11,502 bases of DNA from Alphaproteobacteria bacterium (GTDB lineage Bacteria; Pseudomonadota; Alphaproteobacteria; Micavibrionales; UBA2020): the NCBI GenBank assembly GCA_018971405.1, contig JAGXAX010000022.1:1-11502 (forward strand), given 5' to 3'. The first letter of the stretch is position 1; every line of letters begins with the position of its first letter. Shown one piece after another: positions 6,312 through 11,502 of the stretch. Below the pieces are notes generated by a model, which ran no database searches, was not told the DNA's origin, and saw nothing but the letters and a program-made list of their open reading frames with translations. The position numbers were made by a program, and so were the translations under genes.

Positions 6312-6926
6312 TCAGCGCGAATAGAATTCGATGATCAGGTTCGGCTCCATTTGCGCCGGATAGGGCACTTCCTCGAACTTGGGCGCGCGGATGAACTTGC
6401 CCGTGCCCTTGTCGTGGTCGGCTTCGAGATAGCCCGGAACGTCGCGGCCGGCTTCCGTCGAACCCTGAATGTAGATCGGGATCTGGCGGGCCTTTTCGGT
6501 GACTTCGATCACGTCGCCGTCACGCACGGAATAGGAGGAGATCGTCACGCGCTTGCCGTTCACTTTAACGTGGCCGTGGCTGACGAACTGGCGCGCCGCG
6601 AAAACGGTCGGCACGAACTTCAAACGGTAGATGACGGCGTCGAGGCGGCGTTCAAGCAGCTCGATCAGGTTGAGGCCGGAGTCGCCGCGGCGGCGAATGG
6701 CTTCCTGATAATAACGGTAAAAGCGGCGCTCGCCGATGTTGGCGTAGTAGCCGCGCAGCTTCTGCTTGGCATGGAGCTGGACGCCGTAATCGGTCGGCTT
6801 CTTGCGGTTCTGGCCGTGCTGGCCGGGGCCGTATTCGCGCTTGTTGAAGGGGGATTTGGCGCGGCCCCAGAGGTTCACGCCAAGGCGGCGGTCAATCTTG
6901 TGCTTTGCTTGCGTTCTTTTAGCCAT
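6312..6926 (-). CDS. rpsD: 30S ribosomal protein S4
   Basis: S4 is a primary 16S rRNA-binding protein that nucleates assembly of the 30S body; in several bacteria it also represses its own mRNA. The 204-aa sequence is full length: [22 protein letters not shown] at the start, the typical [13 protein letters not shown] (33-45), the S4 RNA-binding domain around 93-155 ([25 protein letters not shown]), and the C-terminal [10 protein letters not shown]. No N-terminal cysteines are present, so this is the zinc-independent form. It is a single-gene unit with its own promoter, a long structured leader and a strong terminator. The only Shine-Dalgarno candidate, GTGAG 8 nt before the ATG, is weak, so access to the start may depend on the leader fold. 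Confidence 0.98.
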   Translation of the reverse strand: MAKRTQAKHKIDRRLGVNLWGRAKSPFNKREYGPGQHGQNRKKPTDYGVQLHAKQKLRGYYANIGERRFYRYYQEAIRRRGDSGLNLIELLERRLDAVIYRLKFVPTVFAARQFVSHGHVKVNGKRVTISSYSVRDGDVIEVTEKARQIPIYIQGSTEAGRDVPGYLEADHDKGTGKFIRAPKFEEVPYPAQMEPNLIIEFYSR

Positions 6927-7045
6927 TGATATTACTCACTTTTATATGCACGTCCCGCGGACGTGCGGATTGTCCCGCTAGTTCAAACTCCTCATGAGCC
7001 TGAAGGGGAACAGGCATGGTTAGCCTGCCCCGCTTTCACGGGAAT
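6927..7045 (-). promoter_or_regulatory. Structured 5' leader of rpsD with competing hairpins
   Basis: From the inferred transcription start near 7045 to the rpsD ATG is about 120 nt with several strong stems (minus-strand sense). GGGGCAGGC (7031-7023) pairs with GCCTG-TT-CCCC (7015-7005) across the loop TAACCAT. The same GCCTG can instead pair with a second CAGGC (7002-6998), giving GCCTG-TTCCCCTT-CAGGC, so the two hairpins exclude each other. A separate 8-bp stem GCACGTCC-GCG-GGACGTGC (6966-6948) sits just upstream of the weak ribosome binding site. CCCG-TGAAAG-CGGG (7042-7029) competes with the first stem. S4 autoregulates in E. coli and B. subtilis through unrelated leaders; that this one binds S4 is inference. 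Confidence 0.6.
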
Positions 7046-7051
7046 GTGCGG

Positions 7052-7079
7052 AATATAAGGATTCCAGCGTATTTGTCAA
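7052..7079 (-). promoter_or_regulatory. Sigma-70-type promoter of rpsD
   Basis: On the minus strand a perfect -35 TTGACA (7074-7079) is followed after 16 nt by TATATT (7052-7057), matching the -10 consensus at 5 of 6 bases. It begins 17 bp after the stop of the upstream gene. No terminator separates it from that gene, so some read-through into rpsD is possible. Confidence 0.85.
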
Positions 7080-7095
7080 GCGTCGAGATTATGGC

Positions 7096-7638
7096 TTATT
7101 GGCGTTTTTCCGCCACCGGACCCCTGCGCCGCGGCGCGCCGCCGAAGAAAAACAGGCCCAGGAAATAGAACACCGGCACAAGGATCATCCCCATATATGT
7201 ATGCAGCATGACATTGTCGCCCTGCGCGAGAACGGCGGCAGGGTTGGAGAGCGTCTTGCCGCTGGCCAGAACAATTCCGTAGGCGAGCATTGCCGGCGGC
7301 AAGCCCTGCCGTCCCGCCTTGAGCATGGCCGCGTCTTTTTGGCTGAGGTAGACGTCCGCCGCCTGACCGGCCAGCGCGGCCGTATCGACGGCCTCCGCCG
7401 CAGCGGGCGCATTGGCGACGACGAATTTAGTGAAATACTGGCGCGGCGCCAGCACCTGCGCTCCCGAAACGCCCGCCGGCTGCAGGGATATGGATTTTAT
7501 GGTGACCCTGACGATGCCAAGATCGTCGAGGCTATGCGGCCGCATCTTTTGCGAAGCCACGCTGGTGGATACCAGAGACAGCCCCGACATCAGCACGAAG
7601 GCCATCGCAATCCCGATAATCCACTTAAGAACTTTCAT
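7096..7638 (-). CDS. Unrecognised protein with a hydrophobic segment at each end, 180 aa
   Basis: Family not recognised. The ATG is preceded by GGAG in TTGGAGATTTTTA. An N-terminal hydrophobic segment (about 5-28, WIIGIAMAFVLMSGLSLVST) is either an uncleaved anchor or a signal peptide, and a second one lies near the C-terminus (about 147-167, YMGMILVPVFYFLGLFFFGG), followed by a basic tail GAPRRRGPVAEKRQ. The roughly 115 residues between would then face the periplasm, with both ends in the cytoplasm; they are Ala-rich with few charged residues. The gene starts 24 nt after fliX and has no promoter of its own that I can see, so it is probably co-transcribed with fliX. That placement suggests a link to flagellar assembly or the envelope, but nothing in the protein proves it. 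Confidence 0.82.
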   Translation of the reverse strand: MKVLKWIIGIAMAFVLMSGLSLVSTSVASQKMRPHSLDDLGIVRVTIKSISLQPAGVSGAQVLAPRQYFTKFVVANAPAAAEAVDTAALAGQAADVYLSQKDAAMLKAGRQGLPPAMLAYGIVLASGKTLSNPAAVLAQGDNVMLHTYMGMILVPVFYFLGLFFFGGAPRRRGPVAEKRQ

Positions 7639-7662
7639 TAAAAATCTCCAATAAATATTGGT

Positions 7663-8088
7663 TTAATAACTAAGTTTTGCAAGTTCAACTTGCGCACGCA
7701 GATCGATGTCGTCAAGAATTTCGGCCAGTTTCGGGTCAATCACCTGATCGCGGTGGCTGGCGACCGTCTGCGCCAGTTGCTCCAGTTCGCTTTTCTGTAA
7801 TTCTCCGGTCAGCAGGCCGATCTTAATTTTATCAAGGTGATCGAGCAGGTCGTTGGCGCGCTTGCGGGCCTTTTTCGCCGCCTCCTCGGAGGTGCCGCTT
7901 TCGGCGGCCTGAAGGGTCAGAAGCATATCGAGCGCGCCGATCGAGGCCGGACGCCCCGTTGCCGCCTGCGGGGGGGCTTCGGCGGTCTCGCCCATCATGG
8001 TGTCGAAAGTGCCGTCGCCGGTCTTTTTGGCGTCGGCTTTGGAAGCGCCTTTCGTGGTCGATGTTTTATTCGGGCCCTCGATCTTCAT
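7663..8088 (-). CDS. fliX: Flagellar assembly regulator FliX
   Basis: FliX is an alphaproteobacterial trans-acting factor. In Caulobacter it works with the activator FlbD to link completion of early flagellar structures to sigma-54-dependent late flagellar transcription. The 141-aa protein has the family layout: MKIEGPN start, a flexible Ser/Thr/Ala/Pro-rich N-terminal part (5-45), a helical segment IGALDMLLTLQAAE, and the well-conserved C-terminal half with RANDLLDHLDKIKIGLLTGEL (76-96) and DPKLAEILDDIDLRAQVELAKL (118-139). It is divergent from flgI, a known arrangement for this gene. No Shine-Dalgarno sequence is present. On the minus strand a TAATAT hexamer lies 6 nt before the ATG, with TTGGTT 17 nt further up, which would put the transcript start at the ATG itself. 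The start codon is supported by the conserved N-terminus. Confidence 0.9.
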   Translation of the reverse strand: MKIEGPNKTSTTKGASKADAKKTGDGTFDTMMGETAEAPPQAATGRPASIGALDMLLTLQAAESGTSEEAAKKARKRANDLLDHLDKIKIGLLTGELQKSELEQLAQTVASHRDQVIDPKLAEILDDIDLRAQVELAKLSY

Positions 8089-8123
8089 GATTCAATATTA
8101 AACACCATAAACCTCCAAACCAA

Positions 8124-8140
8124 GCGGCAATATTTGCCGC
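8124..8140. promoter_or_regulatory. GC-rich palindrome, candidate FlbD (ftr-like) site
   Basis: GCGGCAA-TAT-TTGCCGC is a perfect 7-bp inverted repeat. It lies about 70 bp upstream of the flgI -24 element and 36 bp upstream of the fliX start, a fitting place for an enhancer that activates flgI and touches fliX. Caulobacter FlbD binds GC-rich elements at comparable distances from flagellar sigma-54 promoters. No FlbD gene is in the window, so the assignment is inferred. Confidence 0.55.
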
Positions 8141-8180
8141 CCTGCGCCGCTGCCACCTGCCCCGTCTGCCAGGGAAATAA

Positions 8181-8193
8181 TAAATTGTTGATA
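8181..8193 (-). promoter_or_regulatory. IHF binding-site match
   Basis: The minus strand reads TATCAACAATTTA, an exact match to the IHF consensus WATCAANNNNTTR. It sits in an AT-rich tract between the palindrome at 8124-8140 and the sigma-54 element at 8210-8225. IHF bending between enhancer and promoter is standard for sigma-54 flagellar promoters. Confidence 0.7.
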
Positions 8194-8209
8194 AATAAAG
8201 ATATTTATC

Positions 8210-8225
8210 TGGCACGGCTCTCGCA
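8210..8225 (+). promoter_or_regulatory. Sigma-54 promoter of flgI
   Basis: TGGCACG-GCTC-TCGCA matches the RpoN consensus TGGCACG-N4-TTGCW at all but one base, including the invariant GG and GC at the usual spacing. Transcription should start near 8236, about 50 nt before the flgI start. This marks flgI and the genes behind it as part of the sigma-54 flagellar class. Confidence 0.88.
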
Positions 8226-8288
8226 TCTCCTGACTTGGGAAAATACGACAGCCGTTAAAAAACGCGGCGGGATTGGATGGGTGTTAAA

Positions 8289-9443
8289 ATGAAGACATAT
8301 ATATACAAAACTCTTTCAAGATTGTTCCTGACTGTGACGCTGGCCGTGCTGACGGCCGGCGTCACCCTCCAGGCTGCGCCGGCCCATGCCGACGTCAAGG
8401 CGCGGATCAAGGACATCGTCCAGTTCGAAGGCGTGCGCGACAACCTCCTGATCGGCTATGGCCTCGCGGTCGGCCTCAATGGCACCGGCGACACGCTGAA
8501 CAACGCGCCCTTCACGCAACAAAGTTTGATCGGCATGCTGGAACGCCTCGGCGTCAACATCCGCGACCTTTCCATGACCACCAAGAACGTCGCGGCGGTG
8601 ATGGTGACGGCGACGCTGCCGCCCTTCACCAATGAAGGCGCGCGCATCGACGTGACGGTCTCGACGCTCGGCGACGCCAAGAGCCTCGAAGGCGGCACGC
8701 TGCTCGTGACGCCGCTGCTCGGCGCGGACGGAAAAGTCTACGCCGTGGCGCAAGGCTCCGTTTCCGTCGGCGGCTTTACGGCGAGCGGCTCTTCCGGCTC
8801 CTCGGTCACGCAGAACATCCCGACGACGGGGCGCATCTCCGGCGGCGCGATCGTCGAGCGCGAAGTGCCCTTCCGCCTCAACAGCATGAAGACGACGCGC
8901 CTCTCTTTGCGCAACCCCGACTTCACGACGGCGCACCGCATCGCCGACACGATCAACGCCTTCGAAAAGGCCGACATCGCCCACGCGCAAAACCCCGCCT
9001 CGGTCGAGCTGAGCCTGCCGCCGGGCTACAAGGGCGGCATGGTCAGCCTGCTGACCGACATCGAGCCGCTTGAAGTGCAGCCCGACCAGATCGCCCGCGT
9101 CGTCATCGACGAGCGCTCCGGCGTGATCGTGATGGGCGCCCACGTCCACATCTCCACCGTCGCGCTGGCGCAGGGCAACCTGACCATCCGCATCAGCGAA
9201 ACGCCGCAGGTCTCGCAGCCCACCCCGTTCTCGCAGGGCGGCACGACGACGACCGTTCCGCGCACCAGCATCTCGGTCGACAGCGGCAGCGACAAGAAGG
9301 TCGCCTTGCTCAAGGGCGGCGTGAGCCTGCAGGACCTCGTCACCAGCCTGAACGCCCTCGGCGTCGGCCCGCGCGACATCATCACCATCCTGCAATCGAT
9401 CAAGGCGGCGGGCGCGCTCCAGGCCCAGCTGAAGGTGATGTGA
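8289..9443 (+). CDS. flgI: Flagellar P-ring protein precursor
   Basis: FlgI is secreted to the periplasm and polymerises into the P-ring, the bushing around the flagellar rod in the peptidoglycan layer. From ATG 8289 the protein has 384 residues. A Sec signal peptide (1-34) has the basic start MKTYIYKTLSRL, a hydrophobic core and an AHA cleavage site before DVKARIKDI. The mature protein is typical throughout: GVRDNLLIGYGLAVGLNGTGD, KNVAAVMVTATLPPF, GTLLVTPLLGADGKVYAVAQG, RVVIDERSGVIVMGAHV, and the C-terminal LNALGVGPRDIITILQSIKAAGALQAQL. An in-frame ATG at 8277 would add four residues (MGVK). I prefer 8289 because the N-terminus is then more usual, though GGATGG suits either poorly. First gene of the sigma-54-driven unit. 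flgJ begins 2 nt after its stop. Confidence 0.97.
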   Translation: MKTYIYKTLSRLFLTVTLAVLTAGVTLQAAPAHADVKARIKDIVQFEGVRDNLLIGYGLAVGLNGTGDTLNNAPFTQQSLIGMLERLGVNIRDLSMTTKNVAAVMVTATLPPFTNEGARIDVTVSTLGDAKSLEGGTLLVTPLLGADGKVYAVAQGSVSVGGFTASGSSGSSVTQNIPTTGRISGGAIVEREVPFRLNSMKTTRLSLRNPDFTTAHRIADTINAFEKADIAHAQNPASVELSLPPGYKGGMVSLLTDIEPLEVQPDQIARVVIDERSGVIVMGAHVHISTVALAQGNLTIRISETPQVSQPTPFSQGGTTTTVPRTSISVDSGSDKKVALLKGGVSLQDLVTSLNALGVGPRDIITILQSIKAAGALQAQLKVM

Positions 9444-9445
9444 TC

Positions 9446-9754
9446 ATGTACAGCGCCTACGTCAGCACCGCCCCGCAGGTTCCAACCCTCTCTCCGCAGC
9501 AGCTCGCGAAGGACGACAAGGCCTCCCGCCAGTTCGAAGGCGTATTCCTCGGCGAAATGATGTCGCAGATGTTCAACGGCGTCGGCACCGACCCTTTGTT
9601 CGGCGGCGGTCAGGGCGAAAAGATGTTCAACGACCTGCTCGTGCGCCAGTACGGGCAGAAAATGGCCAACACCGGCCAGGGCGTCGGGGTCGCCTCCGCG
9701 CTCAAAAAGATGATGATCCAGATGCAGGAAAACATTCCCGCGCAACATTCTTAA
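9446..9754 (+). CDS. flgJ: Rod-capping protein FlgJ/CheL, single domain
   Basis: This is the N-terminal rod-binding domain of FlgJ alone, 102 aa, without the C-terminal muramidase domain found in enterobacteria. That short form is usual in alphaproteobacteria, where it is often called CheL. It acts as the scaffold or cap for rod assembly in the periplasm. Diagnostic stretches are ASRQFEGVFLGEMMSQMF (30-47), GGGQGEKMFNDLLVRQYGQKMA (55-76) and GQGVGVASALKKMMIQMQ. The ATG at 9446 is preceded by AAGGTG at 9432-9437. An alternative GTG at 9440, overlapping the flgI stop, is too close to that site. Translation is likely coupled to flgI. Without a muramidase domain, a separate lytic enzyme must open the cell wall for the rod; none is in the window. 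Confidence 0.93.
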   Translation: MYSAYVSTAPQVPTLSPQQLAKDDKASRQFEGVFLGEMMSQMFNGVGTDPLFGGGQGEKMFNDLLVRQYGQKMANTGQGVGVASALKKMMIQMQENIPAQHS

Positions 9755-9769
9755 GAAAGGACGAAAACC

Positions 9770-10255
9770 ATGCAACGCGAACAAACCAGAACCGCCCCCC
9801 AAAAAGAAGCCCCCCGCCTTTCGGTGAAAGCGCAGGTGCAGGAGATCATCGCCGTGATGCTGGCCTTCTCCAACCTGCTGATCCGCGAGACGGCAGCGCT
9901 CAAAAAAGCCGATTTCAAGGCCGTCGACGCGCTGCAAGCCGACAAGAAGCTCTTTGCGAAGCAATACGAGGCGAAGATATCCCGCCTCGCCGACTACCGC
10001 GCCGAGCTGCCGAACCTCGATCCGGCGTTGTCCACCAAGATGCGGCAGGAGCGCCTGCGCTTCAACGGCCTGCTCGACGAGAACATGCGCGCGCTCGATC
10101 TCGCGCAAAACAGCACCAAGCGCCTGATCAACCGGATTCTGGAAGCCGCCTGCCAGTCCGTCACCGAACAGAAGCAGACCAATTACAGCAACACCGGCCG
10201 GGCGATGGCCTACAAATCCGCGACGCTCTCCACCAGCGTCGACCGGACTTTGTAA
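9770..10255 (+). CDS. flgN: FlgN-like flagellar export chaperone
   Basis: A 161-aa, mostly helical protein that fits the FlgN family: cytoplasmic chaperones that keep the hook-filament junction proteins FlgK and FlgL ready for type III export. After a polar N-terminus (1-20) come long amphipathic helices with coiled-coil character: VQEIIAVMLAFSNLLIRETAALKKADFKAV (23-52), LQADKKLFAKQYEAKISRLADYR, and KMRQERLRFNGLLDENMRALDLAQNSTKRLINRILEAA. It closes with a glycine turn and a Ser/Leu-rich end (NTGRAMAYKSATLSTSVDRTL) of the kind seen in alphaproteobacterial FlgN proteins. AAAGGA precedes the ATG, and flgJ ends 15 nt upstream, so it shares that operon. The family is poorly conserved, and the call rests on length, helix pattern, C-terminus and context. 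A different export chaperone such as a FliT- or FliJ-like protein is less likely. Confidence 0.75.
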   Translation: MQREQTRTAPQKEAPRLSVKAQVQEIIAVMLAFSNLLIRETAALKKADFKAVDALQADKKLFAKQYEAKISRLADYRAELPNLDPALSTKMRQERLRFNGLLDENMRALDLAQNSTKRLINRILEAACQSVTEQKQTNYSNTGRAMAYKSATLSTSVDRTL

Positions 10256-10267
10256 AAGCCCGCCTTC

Positions 10268-10283
10268 TGGCACGATCCCTGCA
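10268..10283 (+). promoter_or_regulatory. Sigma-54 promoter before the FliK-like gene
   Basis: TGGCACG-ATCC-CTGCA matches the RpoN consensus TGGCACG-N4-TTGCW except for one base. It begins 12 nt after the flgN stop and ends 34 nt before the next start codon, which puts the transcript start near 10294. Two such near-perfect elements within 2.1 kb and on the same strand make chance unlikely. Confidence 0.88.
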
Positions 10284-10317
10284 AGGATAGCCGCAGGATA
10301 ATTTCAAGAGGTTCATT

Positions 10318-11502
10318 GTGACCACGCCGAGCAACATGACAACCGTACAGGGAGCCGCCGCCGCAAACCAGCCGAAAGGCAAGGCGGGCGGCGCTTCTTC
10401 CGCGGGATTGCTCGGCTTTTTCGACGCGATCCTCCAGCAGATCAACGCGACGCTGCAAACGAACGGGCAGCTTACGGCGGCACAAAATGCCTCCGCGACG
10501 GCGCCGGATCTCAAGGGCTTCACGGAAAAAATTGCCGCCCTGCTCAAGAAGGACGGCGTCACTTCGGCGGACATCGCGAAAATGTCGCCGCAGGATCTCG
10601 CGACGAAAGTCAGCCAGCTTCTGCAAAGCCAGAACGTCGCCCTGCCAGCCACGCTGCAAAACATTCCGACACAAGACCTTTCGACGCAGCTCGCCACGCT
10701 TCTGCAAAACAGCAATGGCGCAACGCTCGCCGCCGCCGTCAAGCCCGCGCTGACCAGCGACCTGACCGCGCAATCGTCGGCGAATGTGCAGTCCGCGCCG
10801 CAAACGCCGCCGACCAAAAACGACATCGCGCAAAAAATATCCGGTTTTCTCGAAAAACACCAGAAAACGGCCGATGCCGCGCCCGTCACGCCCGCGCAGC
10901 TGGCCACGCTGAAGGGCGAGATCGCGCAACTGCAATCCGCGCCCGGCACGGTCGATCCCGCCACGATGACGCGGCTGACGAGCGACCTCGGCCGGTTCCT
11001 GACCAGCCACGGCGTCGCTTCTTCCGACGTCAGCGGGTTCGTCGCCGGCCTCGAACAGACGCTGCAAAAAAAGACAACCGCCGCCGCAGGCCAGCCGCCA
11101 GCCGCGCCCGTCCAGACGCCCGCGCCGCAACAGCCGCAAACCGATACGACGGCCGCCGCCAACGGCCAGCCGGCGCAAAAAGATCCGTTCGCGCAAGCCG
11201 CCGCCAATATGGATCCAAGGCAATCGCAGCAACAACCGCGGAACGCGCCGGACGCAACCAGCCAGAATGCCAACACGGAGAACGCGGCCAAACCAGCCCC
11301 ATATAAAGGCATCGGCACGGCCGCCGCGACAGCCGCGAAAACCGCCGCCGCAAAAACGGACATGCAAACCGCGCAGACCGCGCCGCAAACCGCCGCGGCG
11401 CAAACGCAAGTTCCCGCGCAAAACATCACGGCAAGGATTTCCGGCCTGCACGGCGCGACGGCGGCGGCGTTGAGCGCCCTCACCGCCGCGGAGTCCGGCG
11501 AT
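10318..11502 (+). CDS. fliK: Probable flagellar hook-length control protein FliK, N-terminal part, runs off the window
   Basis: The frame from GTG 10318 is open for 395 codons to the last base, so the gene is truncated at its 3' end. The start is supported by AGAGG (10307-10311) 6 nt upstream and by the sigma-54 element just before it. The next in-frame ATG is codon 7. The protein is rich in Ala, Gln, Thr and Pro, with no cysteine or tryptophan and one tyrosine (Tyr308). FliK N-terminal halves are like this: secreted, extended and poorly conserved, acting as a molecular ruler for hook length. An internal repeat is visible: PQDLATKVSQLLQSQN (91-106) and TQDLSTQLATLLQNSN (118-133), 27 residues apart. 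The conserved FliK C-terminal domain, which would settle the call, lies beyond the window. Alternatives are another secreted hook or rod protein. Confidence 0.65.
   Translation, partial: MTTPSNMTTVQGAAAANQPKGKAGGASSAGLLGFFDAILQQINATLQTNGQLTAAQNASATAPDLKGFTEKIAALLKKDGVTSADIAKMSPQDLATKVSQLLQSQNVALPATLQNIPTQDLSTQLATLLQNSNGATLAAAVKPALTSDLTAQSSANVQSAPQTPPTKNDIAQKISGFLEKHQKTADAAPVTPAQLATLKGEIAQLQSAPGTVDPATMTRLTSDLGRFLTSHGVASSDVSGFVAGLEQTLQKKTTAAAGQPPAAPVQTPAPQQPQTDTTAAANGQPAQKDPFAQAAANMDPRQSQQQPRNAPDATSQNANTENAAKPAPYKGIGTAAATAAKTAAAKTDMQTAQTAPQTAAAQTQVPAQNITARISGLHGATAAALSALTAAESGD

Noticed and set aside
6351..6929. Rightward open frame covering rpsD.
   Set aside because: Mirror frame of the highly conserved S4 gene.
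6978..6995. Five-codon upstream frame ATG-AGG-AGT-TTG-AAC-TAG in the rpsD leader (minus strand).
   Set aside because: It has no ribosome binding site of its own and shows no amino-acid bias; the leader is better explained by its stems.
6978..6996. AGTTCAAACT resembling a tRNA T-loop.
   Set aside because: No flanking T-stem, anticodon arm or acceptor stem can be folded around it on either strand.
8316..10273. Long leftward open frames opposite flgI, flgJ and flgN.
   Set aside because: These are Arg/Asp/His-rich translations typical of antisense frames in GC-rich genes; the sense genes are clear.
10161..11483. Long leftward open frame (about 440 codons) opposite the FliK-like gene.
   Set aside because: It has an implausible Cys/Ala/Val-rich composition and no ribosome binding site. 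The rightward frame has a start signal, a sigma-54 promoter and flagellar context.

Overview
The window looks like a chromosomal stretch of an alphaproteobacterium. The evidence is a divergent fliX/flgI pair (FliX is an alphaproteobacterial flagellar regulator), a rod-capping FlgJ/CheL with no muramidase domain, an S4 protein of the form without zinc-binding cysteines, and alphaproteobacterial-style GltX and TrmJ. Coding density is high. I see no mobile element, CRISPR array, tRNA or rRNA. I cannot fix the genus from these proteins.

Left part (1-4778). A 5'-truncated glutamine-dependent NAD+ synthetase gene (nadE) runs rightward and meets, stop codon against stop codon, a leftward pair of unrecognised small genes (1606-2103 and 2122-2454). 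An AT-rich divergent spacer with a perfect 11-bp inverted repeat separates these from a rightward gltX-trmJ operon (glutamyl-tRNA synthetase and a TrmJ-type tRNA ribose methyltransferase). The first roughly 1.2 kb of nadE differs from its 3' end in codon use and in family flavour, so it may be a mosaic or an assembly chimera.

Middle part (4782-7638, all leftward). A tandem pair of paralogous unknown proteins (4782-5540 and 5554-6177) with one central hydrophobic segment follows its own promoter. Upstream of it lies rpsD, which has a clear sigma-70-type promoter, a roughly 120-nt structured leader in which two copies of one arm compete for the same partner, and a strong intrinsic terminator. 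Further upstream are a small protein with a hydrophobic segment at each end (7096-7638) and fliX (7663-8088), which look like a two-gene unit.

Right part (8089-11502, rightward, flagellar). The fliX/flgI spacer has the layout of a sigma-54 flagellar promoter: a distal GC-rich palindrome (a candidate FlbD site), an exact IHF consensus, then a near-perfect -24/-12 element. It drives flgI (P-ring), flgJ/cheL (rod cap) and a FlgN-like export chaperone. A second sigma-54 element then precedes an Ala/Gln/Thr-rich frame that is open to the window edge, probably the N-terminal part of the hook-length ruler FliK. Together these genes build the rod, P-ring and hook stage of the flagellum, with FliX as the likely checkpoint regulator transcribed divergently.
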